From contig CACXMA010000005.1 of the NCBI GenBank assembly GCA_902768665.1, positions 1 to 64,000 of the forward strand: DNA of 64,000 bases, read 5' to 3'. Both the position numbers and the translations under genes were made by a program. Source of the DNA: an uncultured Bacteroidia bacterium (GTDB taxonomy: Bacteria > Bacteroidota > Bacteroidia > Bacteroidales > UBA932). Of the stretch, positions 31,909 to 40,446 are shown piece by piece. Numbering within the stretch: the first letter of the stretch is position 1; every line of letters begins with the position of its first letter. The notes under the pieces were generated by a model that searched no databases, was not told where the DNA came from, and saw nothing but the letters and a program-made list of their open reading frames with translations.

Positions 31909-33276
31909 TTACATTTTCGCGCCGAAGCGGGTGACGAGGAGGTTCTTGACCTCTTCGATCTTCTCGTTCAGGAGCTCCTTGGATGTCGCTTCGCAGATGA
32001 AGCGGAGATAGGGTTCGGTGTTGGAAGGACGGATGTTGAACCACCACTGCGGGAATTCGAGGCGGTAGCCGTCGAAGTCCATCACCTTGGTCGGGGTCTC
32101 CTTCTGCTCATAGTAGGCCTTGACGGCGTCCATGGCCTCCTTCTTGGCCTCGAGCTTGAAGTTGATCTCGCCGGAGTTCTCGTAGCCGGTCAGGCGGTCG
32201 ATCTCCTCGCTGAGCCGGATGCCCTGCTTTTTCAGGGCGGACACGATGCGGAGGACGATGATGCTCGAGAGCATGCCGCTGTCGCTGTAGAAGAAGTCCT
32301 TGAAGTAGTAGTGGCCGGCCAGCTCACCGCCCCACAGACCGTCGATCTCGCGGAGCTTCGGGGCCGCGAAAGCACGGCCGACGCGCCAGGTGTGGACCTC
32401 GGCGTTGTAATTCTTGACGAGGTATTCGCCCACGGCCTTGCTGGAGCGGATTTCCTGGAGCACGCGGGGATTCTTTTCGCCGCGCTCGTCGCAGAAGTAG
32501 CGGGCCATCATCGCGATAACGAGGTCGGGGGCCACGAAACGGGCCTTGTCGTCGACGAACATGACGCGGTCCGCGTCGCCGTCATAGATGACGCCGATGT
32601 CGGCCTTGATCTCCGACACGAGCTTTTTCAGCGGCTCGACATTCTTGGCGACCAGCGGGTTCGGCTCATGGTTCGGGAAGCTGCCGTCCATCTCGTCGAA
32701 GAGGAAGGTGGCGTCTTCCGTGTTGTAGATCTCCTTGGCGAAGAGGGTGGCCATGCCGTTGGAGAGGTCGAAAGCGATCTTGAGGTTGGAGTAGTCGCCC
32801 TTGAACCCCCGGAGGAACTTGATATAATCCGGCTTGATGTCGATCTCCCTGACGACGCCCTTTTTCGCGGCGACGGGGGTCGGACGGCCTTCGTCGATCC
32901 ACTGCTTGATCTGGCCGAGACCGGTGTCCAGGCCGACGGGCAGGGCGTTCTCGCGGCTGACCTTCATGCCGTTGTACTCGCGCGGATTGTGCGAGGCGGT
33001 AATCTGGACGGAAGCCTTGTAGCCATAGTTGGCGGTGCCGAAATACACCAGCGGGGTGCTGCTGAGGCCGATGTCGTCCACGTCGGCGCCGGCGTCGGTG
33101 ATGCCCTTGATGAGGTAATCGTGGATTTCCTGGCCGGAGAGGCGGCAGTCGCGGCCCACCAGGACCTTGTTGGCTTTAAGCAGTTCGGGGAGGAAGTAAC
33201 CGACCTTGTAGGCGGTTTCCTTGTCGAAGTCTACATTGTAGATACCCCGGATGTCATAGGCATGAAATGCTCCCAT
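31909..33276 (-). CDS. Phosphomannomutase/phosphoglucomutase
   Basis: This 455-residue alpha-D-phosphohexomutase starts A-F-H-A-Y-D-I-R-G-I-Y. It has the phosphoserine loop T-A-S-H-N-P-x-E-Y-N-G, the metal loop D-G-D-A-D-R, the sugar-binding G-G-E-L-A-G-H-Y and the phosphate-binding R-P-S-N-T-E-P. It converts hexose 6- and 1-phosphates for surface polysaccharide and glycogen synthesis. The ATG at 33276 begins the conserved N-terminus. It forms a dense run on the minus strand with the M23 gene, def and ruvX. Confidence 0.9.
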   Translation of the reverse strand: MGAFHAYDIRGIYNVDFDKETAYKVGYFLPELLKANKVLVGRDCRLSGQEIHDYLIKGITDAGADVDDIGLSSTPLVYFGTANYGYKASVQITASHNPREYNGMKVSRENALPVGLDTGLGQIKQWIDEGRPTPVAAKKGVVREIDIKPDYIKFLRGFKGDYSNLKIAFDLSNGMATLFAKEIYNTEDATFLFDEMDGSFPNHEPNPLVAKNVEPLKKLVSEIKADIGVIYDGDADRVMFVDDKARFVAPDLVIAMMARYFCDERGEKNPRVLQEIRSSKAVGEYLVKNYNAEVHTWRVGRAFAAPKLREIDGLWGGELAGHYYFKDFFYSDSGMLSSIIVLRIVSALKKQGIRLSEEIDRLTGYENSGEINFKLEAKKEAMDAVKAYYEQKETPTKVMDFDGYRLEFPQWWFNIRPSNTEPYLRFICEATSKELLNEKIEEVKNLLVTRFGAKM

Positions 33277-33286
33277 AGTAACAGTG

Positions 33287-33841
33287 TTATTTAATTTTGG
33301 TGTTGTAGCGTGCGGAAACCCGGCCGTGGGAAATGTTCTGCAGTTTCTTGGCGATGATTTTCCGGCGGATCGGGGTGACATGGTCGGTGAAGAGGTCGCC
33401 GTCGAGGTGCGACAGCTCGTGCTGGACCATCCGGGCGGCGAAATTGTCGAAGGTCTCGGTGACCTTCTCCAGCTGCTCGTTATAATACGCGACCGTGATT
33501 CTTTTCGGGCGGACGACGTCGCAGTAGATGCCGGGAATGCTGAGACAGCCTTCCTGGTAGGTGACCTTCTCGGCGCTCTCCTCCGTGACGACGGGGTTGA
33601 TGAGCGTGCGGGTGAAGTCCTTGAGGTAGGGGTAAGTCTCGGCGAGCTCGCGGCCGTCCACGATGACGGCTCGCCGGGAAACGCCGATCTGCGGCGCTGC
33701 GAGGCCGCATCCGTCGGCGACCGTAAGGGTGTCCTTGAGATCCTGGATCAGGGTTTTGACCCCTTCCTTGTCGCTGAGGTCGAGCGGTTCGGCTTCCTGG
33801 CGGAGCACTTCGGATCCATAGAGATAAATGGGCTGTACCAT
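33287..33841 (-). CDS. def: Peptide deformylase
   Basis: This 184-residue metalloenzyme removes the formyl group from nascent proteins. All three motifs are present: G-C-G-L-A-A-P-Q-I-G, E-G-C-L-S-I-P-G and Q-H-E-L-S-H-L-D-G. It lies 4 bp after ruvX and 10 bp before the phosphohexomutase. Length is normal for the family. Confidence 0.95.
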   Translation of the reverse strand: MVQPIYLYGSEVLRQEAEPLDLSDKEGVKTLIQDLKDTLTVADGCGLAAPQIGVSRRAVIVDGRELAETYPYLKDFTRTLINPVVTEESAEKVTYQEGCLSIPGIYCDVVRPKRITVAYYNEQLEKVTETFDNFAARMVQHELSHLDGDLFTDHVTPIRRKIIAKKLQNISHGRVSARYNTKIK

Positions 33842-33845
33842 GTCG

Positions 33846-34331
33846 TTATCTTCTCTTTTTTCCGCCGAAACGGGCGCTCTGGACCACGGGGACGTCGAGG
33901 GGCATCGCAGCGGGCGACCCGCTCCGGCGGTCGAGGAAGCCCTGGAGGATGATCTGCGCGCTGATGCGGTCCACGGAGGCCTTGTCGCGGCGGTCCTTTG
34001 CCTTCATCCCGCCGTCGATCATCACCCGGTGCGCCATCACGGAGGTGAAGCGCTCGTCCTCGACGGTCACGGGGATGCCGGGGAAGGCCTTCCGCAGCGC
34101 GGGTAGGAAGGCGTCCACATCCCTGGCCGCTTCGGCCGGCTCGCCGTTGAGGTTGCGGGGATATCCGACGACAAAGCCCGAAATCGTCTCGTTTTCGGCG
34201 TAATTTTTGATATAATCTATTATCTTTGCAGAATGGACAGTGTCAAGAGCGGACGCGAAAATGCCGAGCGGGTCACTGACTGCCAGCCCCGTCCTTTTCC
34301 TTCCGTAATCTATGCCGATATATCTGTCCAT
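33846..34331 (-). CDS. ruvX: Putative pre-16S rRNA nuclease / Holliday junction resolvase-like YqgF
   Basis: This 161-residue RNase H-fold protein has Y-I-G-I-D-Y-G-R-K-R-T-G-L-A-V-S-D at the start, then E-D-E-R-F-T-S and D-R-I-S-A-Q-I-I-L-Q, which carry the conserved acidic residues of the YqgF family. These proteins finish the 5' end of 16S rRNA. The ATG at 34331 lies six bases after a TATCTTTG box. The upstream TTG at 34340 would overlap that box. It leads the def-phosphohexomutase-M23 unit. Confidence 0.9.
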   Translation of the reverse strand: MDRYIGIDYGRKRTGLAVSDPLGIFASALDTVHSAKIIDYIKNYAENETISGFVVGYPRNLNGEPAEAARDVDAFLPALRKAFPGIPVTVEDERFTSVMAHRVMIDGGMKAKDRRDKASVDRISAQIILQGFLDRRSGSPAAMPLDVPVVQSARFGGKKRR

Positions 34332-34337
34332 AGCATA

Positions 34338-34345
34338 CAAAGATA
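34338..34345 (-). promoter_or_regulatory. -7 box TATCTTTG of ruvX
   Basis: This is a perfect TAnnTTTG match, with only six bases between it and the ruvX ATG. Confidence 0.6.
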
Positions 34346-34360
34346 ATACTTTTAATTGAT

Positions 34361-35221
34361 ATGTCGAAATCGAGTTCCGAATCCGGAGGTGGGAAGAAGC
34401 GGAAATTCCGCCTCGCGCTGGTCGACGACCTGACGCAGGACCACATCTGGAAGGTCCATTTTACCAAGCTCGGCCTCGGTGTGATCATCGCCTCGCTGGT
34501 CATCCTGCTGTTCATCCTTTTCTGGTGCCTCGTGGCCTTCACGCCCGTGCGGACCCTGGTCCCCGGCTACCCGGACGAGCAGACCCGCGCCGCTGCGGCG
34601 ACCAATGCCGCGAAGATCGACTCCCTCGAGTACGAGATTACGAAATGGAACCTCTATTCGGAGAACCTGCGCCGCGTCCTGTCCGGAGAGGAGACACTCC
34701 CGCTGGACAGTCTCTTCACCCGCATCCGCGAGGAGAGCACCGCTCCGGTGGCGACTCCGGCCCTGAAAAAGAGCGAGGAATCCCTCCGCGACGACATCCT
34801 GGCGGCGGAAGCGAAGCCGGCGGCTCAGGAAGATGCGCCCCGCCCGCTGGAGGGCCTGAATTTCTTCACGCCGGCCCCGGGTGTGGTCACGCGCGGATTC
34901 GAACGCAATTTCCATCCCGGCCTCGACATTACGGTCCCCGCCGGCTCTCCGGTGCATGCCGTCCTCGACGGTACGGTGCTTCTCGCCCAGTGGGATGACG
35001 AATTCGGCTATACCCTTGTCCTTCAGCACGAAGGAGACCTCGTATCGGTCTATCGCCGCTGCGCTGCGGTGACCCGCCACGGCGGAGACACCGTCAAGGC
35101 CGGCACTCCGATCGCCCTGACCGGCAGCGCCTCCGACTCCGGCGAGCCGCAGGATATCCTCCGTTTCGAACTCTGGCATCGCGGCGCTCCCGTCGACCCT
35201 GCCCTTTATATCCATTTCTAG
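34361..35221 (+). CDS. Membrane-anchored M23 (LytM) protein with damaged metal site
   Basis: The 286-residue protein has a basic cytoplasmic start, one membrane span (about residues 40-62), a linker, and a C-terminal LytM domain. The first ligand motif is kept (N-F-H-P-G-L-D-I), but the H-L-H-F-E-L-W motif reads I-L-R-F-E-L-W, losing the H-x-H pair. It is therefore likely a non-enzymatic LytM factor that binds or activates amidases or septal proteins, as known for EnvC. It is divergent from ruvX and only 1 bp before dxr. Confidence 0.82.
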   Translation: MSKSSSESGGGKKRKFRLALVDDLTQDHIWKVHFTKLGLGVIIASLVILLFILFWCLVAFTPVRTLVPGYPDEQTRAAAATNAAKIDSLEYEITKWNLYSENLRRVLSGEETLPLDSLFTRIREESTAPVATPALKKSEESLRDDILAAEAKPAAQEDAPRPLEGLNFFTPAPGVVTRGFERNFHPGLDITVPAGSPVHAVLDGTVLLAQWDDEFGYTLVLQHEGDLVSVYRRCAAVTRHGGDTVKAGTPIALTGSASDSGEPQDILRFELWHRGAPVDPALYIHF

Positions 35222-35222
35222 C

Positions 35223-36383
35223 ATGTCCGACAAACGCCATATCGCCATCCTCGGCTCGACCGGCTCGATCGGTACCCAGACGCTCGACGTGATCCGTCAG
35301 CATCCGGACCGCTTCGAGGTGGAGCTCCTGACGGCGAACACCAGTGCCGCCCTGCTGATTGCGCAGGCCCGGGAGTTCAGCCCCAATGCCGTCGTCATCC
35401 GCGATGAGAAATGCTACCGGGAAGTAGCTGACGCTCTGGCCGATACCGATGTTAAGGTCTTCTGCGGCATGGACTCGATATGCTCGCTGGTGGCAGCGGA
35501 CGGGGTCGACATCGTCGTCGCCGCCATGGTCGGATTCAGCGGCCTTCGCCCGACGCTGGCCGCCATCCGCGCCGGGAAGACGATCGCCCTGGCGAACAAG
35601 GAGACCCTCGTCGCCGCCGGATCGCTCGTGACGGCGCTGGCCGCCGAGCACCGCGTGGCGATCCTTCCGGTCGATTCCGAGCATTCCGCCATTTTCCAGT
35701 GCCTGATGGCGGCGGGGCCGAACCGTCCCGTGAAGCTCCACCTGACGGCCTCCGGCGGTCCTTTCCGGACATGGCCCCGCGAGCGCATCGCGACGGCTAC
35801 CAAGGCCGAGGCCCTGAAGCATCCGAACTGGGACATGGGCGCGAAAATCACCATCGACTCCGCGACGATGATGAACAAGGGCTTCGAGGTCATCGAGGCG
35901 AAGTGGCTTTTCAGCGTTGATGTCGGGCAGATTAACGTCCTGGTGCACCCCGAGTCGGTCATCCACTCGATGATCGAGTTCGCCGACGGTGCCGTCCTGG
36001 CGCAGCTGGGCTGCCCGGATATGCGCGTGCCGATCGAAGTCGCGATTTCTTACCCCGAGCGCCTGCCGCTCGACGGGCCGCGGCTGGATCTCGCCGCCGC
36101 CGGCGCGCTGACCTTCGACCGGGCCGATACGGACCGCTTCCCTTGCCTCGGACTGGCTTTCGAGGCGATCCGCCGCGGCGGAAACGTTCCCTGCGCCATG
36201 AACGCCGCCAACGAGGCCGCCGTCAAGGCCTACCTCCGGGACCGGATCGGCTTCTACGACATCGCCGCCCTCGTCGGCGAAGCCATGTCCGACGTCCACT
36301 ACATCGAGCGCCCCGGCCTCGACGACATCTTTGACACCAACCGCGAGACCTACGACCGTCTCGCCGCACGCCTCGGCCTATGA
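35223..36383 (+). CDS. dxr: 1-Deoxy-D-xylulose 5-phosphate reductoisomerase
   Basis: The 386-residue enzyme of the MEP isoprenoid pathway has an N-terminal NADPH motif I-L-G-S-T-G-S-I-G-T-Q-T-L, A-N-K-E-T-L-V-A-A-G, P-V-D-S-E-H-S-A-I, T-A-S-G-G-P-F and M-N-K-G-F-E-V-I-E-A, all diagnostic. Length is normal. It overlaps rseP by 4 bp; the dxr-rseP pairing is common in bacteria. Confidence 0.96.
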   Translation: MSDKRHIAILGSTGSIGTQTLDVIRQHPDRFEVELLTANTSAALLIAQAREFSPNAVVIRDEKCYREVADALADTDVKVFCGMDSICSLVAADGVDIVVAAMVGFSGLRPTLAAIRAGKTIALANKETLVAAGSLVTALAAEHRVAILPVDSEHSAIFQCLMAAGPNRPVKLHLTASGGPFRTWPRERIATATKAEALKHPNWDMGAKITIDSATMMNKGFEVIEAKWLFSVDVGQINVLVHPESVIHSMIEFADGAVLAQLGCPDMRVPIEVAISYPERLPLDGPRLDLAAAGALTFDRADTDRFPCLGLAFEAIRRGGNVPCAMNAANEAAVKAYLRDRIGFYDIAALVGEAMSDVHYIERPGLDDIFDTNRETYDRLAARLGL

Positions 36384-37726
36384 TTACGCTTATCAAAGTC
36401 CTCCAGCTGATCCTGGCCCTGTCGGTCATCGTCGGATTTCACGAGTTCGGCCACTTCATCTTCGCGCGCCTCTGCGGCACGCGGGTAGACAAGTTCTATC
36501 TCTTTTTCGACGTCGGCGGCAAGCGCCTCTTCTCGACCCGCCACAACAAACTGTTCAACAAGCTGTTTCCGAATGCCTCGAAGTGGCAGACGGACTACGG
36601 CATCGGCTGGCTGCCCCTCGGCGGCTACTGCAAGATCGTCGGCATGATCGACGAGTCGATGGACACCTCCCTCATCGGGAAGGAGCCGCAGCCGTGGGAA
36701 CTTCGCGCCAAGAAGCCCTGGCAGCGCCTTCTCGTGATGTCCGGCGGCGTGCTCTTCAATTTCCTGCTCGCCGTCCTCCTCTATGTCCATATCCTGGCGA
36801 TCTGGGGAGACTGGCATCTCGACAACGCCGAGACGCGGATGTATGCCCCCGAGGGCACCCTGGCCTATGAACTGGGCTTCCGCAGCGGCGACCGCGTCCT
36901 GGCGCTTGATGGCGATGAGCCCGTCTGGTTCGAGGAGATCCAGGCAAGCGTCGCCCGTCACCGGATTGCCGTCGTGACCGTTCTCCGCGGGGAGGACACC
37001 CTCGACATCTACATGGACGGGAACCGCATCGGCGACCTGCTGAAGAATCCCGTCTTCATGCCCAGTCCGCCCTTTACGATCAGCGAAGTCGCGGACAGCG
37101 CCAACGCCGGCCGGCTCCTCCCCGGGGACCATATCCTCGCCTTTGAGGATACGCCGATCGGCTATCTCCACGAGGGCCAGGACTGGCTGCGGGCGCACCC
37201 GGACACCGTCGTGACGGCCAGCGTCCTGCGCGGCGGTGATACCCTCTCCCTGCCGCTTCTGGTCAATGCCGAAGGCCGCATCGGGGTGATTCCCGCCTCC
37301 GGTCCGGTGCCTTCCGCCCGCCACCTCGAATACTCCTATCTCGGTTCCTATCCCGCCGGCATCGCCAAGGTCTGGCACACGGTATCCGGCTATGTCCTCG
37401 ACCTCGGCCTCATCTTCGCCCCGAAGACCAAGGCCTACAAGTCCGTGGGCAGTCTCGGGACCATGGCCACCATCATGCCCGCCGTGTGGGACTGGGAGTA
37501 CTTCCTGACCATCGTCGCCCTGCTCTCCGTGATGCTCGGCGTGATGAACCTCCTCCCGATACCCGCCCTCGACGGCGGTCATATCGTCTTCACGCTCTAC
37601 GAGATGATTACCCGCCGCAAGCCTTCCGACCGCTTCATGCTGGTCGCCCAGATGATCGGCATGGGCCTGTTGCTGCTGCTGATTCTCGTAGCGCTTGGCA
37701 ATGATTTCGTGAACCTGACATCTTAA
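36380..37726 (+). CDS. rseP: RIP metalloprotease RseP
   Basis: The 448-residue site-2 protease has the active site V-G-F-H-E-F-G-H-F near residue 20, PDZ-like regions in the middle, and the late motif N-L-L-P-I-P-A-L-D-G-G-H that supplies the third zinc ligand. It cleaves membrane-bound anti-sigma factors or signal peptides inside the membrane. It is translationally coupled to dxr (ATGA overlap). A DUF4837 lipoprotein gene follows after 4 bp. Confidence 0.94.
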   Translation: MITLIKVLQLILALSVIVGFHEFGHFIFARLCGTRVDKFYLFFDVGGKRLFSTRHNKLFNKLFPNASKWQTDYGIGWLPLGGYCKIVGMIDESMDTSLIGKEPQPWELRAKKPWQRLLVMSGGVLFNFLLAVLLYVHILAIWGDWHLDNAETRMYAPEGTLAYELGFRSGDRVLALDGDEPVWFEEIQASVARHRIAVVTVLRGEDTLDIYMDGNRIGDLLKNPVFMPSPPFTISEVADSANAGRLLPGDHILAFEDTPIGYLHEGQDWLRAHPDTVVTASVLRGGDTLSLPLLVNAEGRIGVIPASGPVPSARHLEYSYLGSYPAGIAKVWHTVSGYVLDLGLIFAPKTKAYKSVGSLGTMATIMPAVWDWEYFLTIVALLSVMLGVMNLLPIPALDGGHIVFTLYEMITRRKPSDRFMLVAQMIGMGLLLLLILVALGNDFVNLTS

Positions 37727-37730
37727 TGAC

Positions 37731-38750
37731 ATGATCAAAAGAAGAATCCTTACCGCTGCGGCCGCAGCCGTCCTTCTCCTTGCCGCCGGCCTGTCCACCA
37801 CGGGCTGCAAGCAGATCAAGGAACTCGCCAAGTTCGATACCACCACCGTCCTCGGCATGTCCGGCGAGGTGATCGTCATCATGGACAAGGCCGACTGGGA
37901 GGGCGCTCCCGGCGCCGCCGTCCGTGCCGCCCTCGAGTCGCCCGTCGACTTTCTCGACCCGGCCGAGAACAAATTCAAGCTCTATTTCGTGCAGAAGGGG
38001 AACCTCTCCCGCCAGCTGCAGATGAACCGCAACCTCTTCATGTTCGAGATCGGGGAGGACTGCGAGAATGCCGGCGTCTCCTACATCGACGACATGTATG
38101 CCCATCCGCAGATAACCGTCAAGGTCAAGGCCCATGACGCCGACGAGGCCGCCCGGCTCGTCACCGAGAACGCCGACGCCATCTACCACAAGATCGAGCT
38201 CGCCGAGATCAACCGCAACGTCCTGAGCTGCTACCGCTATGAGCTCAAGGATATTACGGAGAAGATCGAAGCTTTTGCCGGCGGCTCTCCGCGCATCCCG
38301 AACACGGGCTATACCGTCGCCGCCCAGGCGCCCGGCTTCATCTGGCTCAACAACGCCACGACCTATGTCACCTCCGGCGTCATCGTGACCGCCTATCCGG
38401 CTACCGGCGAGAACGATCTCGACCCGGCCGAGCTGACGCGCCGCCTCCGGGAGCAGATCAATGCCAATGTCCCCGGCGGTCCGGAAGGCTCCTACATGGA
38501 TATCGTCGAAACGATCTCCCCGATAGTCTCCGACATCCGCGTCAACGGCCGTCCGATCAAGCAGATACGAAGCCGCTGGACCATCAACGGCGACACCATG
38601 GGCGGGCCTTATGTCAGCCATTCCTTCCTTACCCCCGACGGCAAAAAGGTCGTCACGATGATGGCTTTCCTCTTCTGCCAGCGCTACGACAACCGCATCT
38701 ATTTCCGCAAGGTGGAATCCATCCTTTATTCCTTCAAGTGGAAGGAGTAA
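37731..38750 (+). CDS. DUF4837 family lipoprotein
   Basis: The 339-residue lipoprotein has a long signal and lipobox (G-L-S-T-T-G-C, Cys 26). The body contains paired segments such as G-E-V-I-V-I-M-D-K-A-D-W and R-S-R-W-T-I-N-G-D-T-M-G-G-P-Y-V-S-H, which I associate with the Bacteroidota DUF4837 family of unknown function. It is the last gene of the dxr-rseP unit. Confidence 0.78.
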   Translation: MIKRRILTAAAAAVLLLAAGLSTTGCKQIKELAKFDTTTVLGMSGEVIVIMDKADWEGAPGAAVRAALESPVDFLDPAENKFKLYFVQKGNLSRQLQMNRNLFMFEIGEDCENAGVSYIDDMYAHPQITVKVKAHDADEAARLVTENADAIYHKIELAEINRNVLSCYRYELKDITEKIEAFAGGSPRIPNTGYTVAAQAPGFIWLNNATTYVTSGVIVTAYPATGENDLDPAELTRRLREQINANVPGGPEGSYMDIVETISPIVSDIRVNGRPIKQIRSRWTINGDTMGGPYVSHSFLTPDGKKVVTMMAFLFCQRYDNRIYFRKVESILYSFKWKE

Positions 38751-38778
38751 AAAAAGTTCCCGAAGGAGGGAAAAATAT

Positions 38779-38809
38779 TTTGCAGGAAGAAAATTTATTC
38801 TTACCTTTG
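38779..38809 (+). promoter_or_regulatory. Promoter TTTG-N19-TACCTTTG of the tRNA-Glu/rpsT unit
   Basis: TTTG at 38779-38782 and TACCTTTG at 38802-38809 fully match the Bacteroidota consensus at 19-bp spacing, 38 bp before the tRNA. Confidence 0.8.
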
Positions 38810-38847
38810 CAGTCCCTTTCGGCATTATGTCGTGTGGGGCCACAGTT

Positions 38848-38922
38848 GGTGGGTTCGTATAACGGTTAGTACTCGGGATTTTCATTCCCGCAATAGGAGT
38901 TCGATTCTCCTACCCACTACCA
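38848..38922 (+). tRNA. tRNA-Glu (anticodon TTC)
   Basis: Acceptor GGTGGGT pairs with ACCCACT (first pair G-T). The anticodon stem CGGGA/TCCCG encloses TTTTCAT with anticodon TTC. The T arm is GGAG-TTCGATT-CTCC, and CCA is encoded. Confidence 0.93.
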
Positions 38923-38940
38923 AATATAAAAAATAAAGTA

Positions 38941-39195
38941 ATGGCAAACACGAAATCTGCACAGAAAGCCGTTCGCCAGAGCGAAAGGCACAGATTGCAT
39001 AACAAGTATTATGCAAAGACGACGAGGAACGCGATCCGCGACCTCCGCAACACTACTGACAAGAAGGCCGCTGAGGAGTCCGCTCCGAAGGTCTATGCGA
39101 TGATCGACAAGCTCGCAAAGATCGGCGTTATCCACAAGAACAAGGCTTCGAACCTCAAGAGCGGTCTCGCCGTCTACATCAACAAGCTTTCCTAA
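38941..39195 (+). CDS. rpsT: 30S ribosomal protein S20
   Basis: The 84-residue basic protein [20 protein letters not shown] has the N-terminal pattern and length of S20, which binds 16S rRNA early in 30S assembly. It lies between tRNA-Glu (18 bp upstream) and tRNA-Pro and likely shares their promoter. Confidence 0.96.
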   Translation: MANTKSAQKAVRQSERHRLHNKYYAKTTRNAIRDLRNTTDKKAAEESAPKVYAMIDKLAKIGVIHKNKASNLKSGLAVYINKLS

Positions 39196-39225
39196 GGGAA
39201 ACGTAGAGAAATAGCCGAAAGGCAT

Positions 39226-39298
39226 CGGGATGTAGCGCAGTTGGTAGCGCACTACGTTCGGGACGTAGGGGTCGCTCGTTCGAGTCGAGTCATCCCGA
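39226..39298 (+). tRNA. tRNA-Pro (anticodon CGG)
   Basis: Acceptor CGGGATG/CATCCCG, D arm GCGC...GCGC, anticodon stem CTACG/CGTAG with loop TTCGGGA (CGG), and T arm CTCG-TTCGAGT-CGAG. CCA is not encoded. Confidence 0.92.
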
Positions 39299-39303
39299 CA
39301 CAG

Positions 39304-39331
39304 AAAAAGCAGGGCAAACGCCCTGCTTTTT
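39304..39331 (+). terminator. Rho-independent terminator after tRNA-Pro
   Basis: AAAAAGCAGGGC-aaac-GCCCTGCTTTTT is a 12-bp perfect stem that contains its own T-run. Confidence 0.92.
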
Positions 39332-39362
39332 CTATACCGGTTTGAGGATAGAGACAAAACAA

Positions 39363-39390
39363 AAGAAGCGAACCTTGCGGCTCGCTTCTT
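39363..39390 (-). terminator. Terminator of tRNA-Asn
   Basis: On the minus strand AAGAAGCGA...TCGCTTCTT is a 9-bp stem followed by TTGTTTTG. Confidence 0.75.
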
Positions 39391-39394
39391 TCTG

Positions 39395-39468
39395 CTCCTC
39401 AAGTAGGACTTGAACCTACGACCCTCTGATTAACAGTCAGATGCTCTAACCAACTGAGCTATTGAGGA
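39395..39468 (-). tRNA. tRNA-Asn (anticodon GTT)
   Basis: Minus-strand acceptor TCCTCAA/TTGAGGA, D arm AGCTCAGTTGGTTAGAGC, anticodon stem TCTGA/TCAGA with loop CTGTTAA (GTT), T arm GTAGG-TTCAAGT-CCTAC. CCA is not encoded. Confidence 0.94.
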
Positions 39469-39493
39469 ATTTTCCGTTGTCGAAACGGGATTG

Positions 39494-39524
39494 CAAAGGT
39501 ACAACTTATTTTTGAATCTCCAAA
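39494..39524 (-). promoter_or_regulatory. Promoter TTTG-N19-TACCTTTG of tRNA-Asn
   Basis: Read on the minus strand, TTTG (39524-39521) and TACCTTTG (39501-39494) match the consensus exactly. The boxes and spacing equal those of the tRNA-Glu promoter. Confidence 0.8.
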
Positions 39525-39550
39525 TAAAAAGATAAAAAAATTGCGGGTCG

Positions 39551-40384
39551 TCAGGCCCGCAGGATTTCCAGCTCTTCCGCGCTATATAATATGGTATCGA
39601 GCCAGTCGGGGGCGAAGTGCGCGGCGAGGAAGAAGGCGCCGAAGAAAAGGGCGGCCAGAGCCACCAGGATCAGCAGAATCCGAAGCGTCCGCTTCCAGCC
39701 CCTCGACATCGGCCTCCTTTGCTTTGCCGCTTTCTCCGTCACTGCACGGCTTGTCCCTGGAATCTGCTCCCCGGCCATCATCTGCTTTACCTGTTCGGCA
39801 ACCATAGCCTGGATGTCCTCCCTGGTGACGGCAGCGGCGGGCTTCTCCTCCGCTTCCTGTCCTTCAACGGGCTCTGCGACGGCTTCTTCAGCCTCTTCTG
39901 CTTTCCCATCCAGGATGGAAGCGAGCCCGGCCACGGCGGCGCTTACCTGCTCCGGAGTCTCCTCGTGGGTCTTCAGGGAGATGGGCTCGAGGCCGAAGCC
40001 GTCGGGGTAGATGTCGAGATCCTCGTCGGCGATGAAGAAGAAATTGTTCTCGCGGGTCGCGCGGAGGCGTCCCAGCCCCGGGAACTGGACGGACTTTTTC
40101 GTCATCAGCTCGGTCTTCAGCGTGCCGAGGAATTCGGTCAGGATCTGCAGCGCGGATTCGTAGGGGACGTCGTTGGACGAGGCGTAGATGTCGGCCAGCA
40201 GCGTGTCCGCGCCCTCCCGCTGGGTGAAACTCAGCCTCCGGTAGGGGGGATTGATGGTATAGCCCTTGTCGGAGAAGGAGGCACCGACCAGCTCGGCCAC
40301 GAAAGTGCCGATGCCGGGCAGTGTCACGGCATCGTTCTCAAGGATCAGCTCCCTGACCATCTTTGCTAGCAGCGGGGTATCCAT
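39551..40384 (-). CDS. HU-CCDC81-type DNA-binding-like membrane protein
   Basis: This 277-residue protein has two HU-like halves at the N-terminus: V-T-L-P-G-I-G-T-F-V-A near residue 20 and K-S-V-Q-F-P-G-L-G-R-L near 100. They match the bacterial CCDC81-like HU domains. An acidic, low-complexity linker (about 140-200) and one membrane span near residues 238-258 follow. Relatives often end in a SPOR domain, which is absent here. It may link the nucleoid or a protein partner to the envelope. Around residue 205-217 (G-E-Q-I-P-G-T-S-R-A-V-T-E) the frame runs through a palindromic repeat. Confidence 0.78.
   Translation of the reverse strand: MDTPLLAKMVRELILENDAVTLPGIGTFVAELVGASFSDKGYTINPPYRRLSFTQREGADTLLADIYASSNDVPYESALQILTEFLGTLKTELMTKKSVQFPGLGRLRATRENNFFFIADEDLDIYPDGFGLEPISLKTHEETPEQVSAAVAGLASILDGKAEEAEEAVAEPVEGQEAEEKPAAAVTREDIQAMVAEQVKQMMAGEQIPGTSRAVTEKAAKQRRPMSRGWKRTLRILLILVALAALFFGAFFLAAHFAPDWLDTILYSAEELEILRA
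39736..39768. repeat. REP-like palindrome inside the HU-like gene
   Basis: CCGTCACTGCACGGCTTGTCCCTGGAATCTGCT matches the minus-strand repeat at 10860-10892 at most positions, but its stem carries mismatches. It is read by the host gene in the opposite sense to the gph copy. Confidence 0.65.
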
Positions 40385-40391
40385 ATCGAGG

Positions 40392-40440
40392 CAAAGTTAC
40401 GAAATATTTTTTGTCAATCCTTGGGGATTGCGTAAATTTG
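40392..40440. promoter_or_regulatory. Divergent promoters of the HU-like gene and the thioesterase
   Basis: On the plus strand TTTG (40410-40413), 19 bp and TAAATTTG (40433-40440) fit the consensus exactly, six bases before the thioesterase ATG. On the minus strand TAACTTTG (40399-40392) lies seven bases before the HU-like ATG. Confidence 0.75.
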
Positions 40441-40446
40441 CATACT

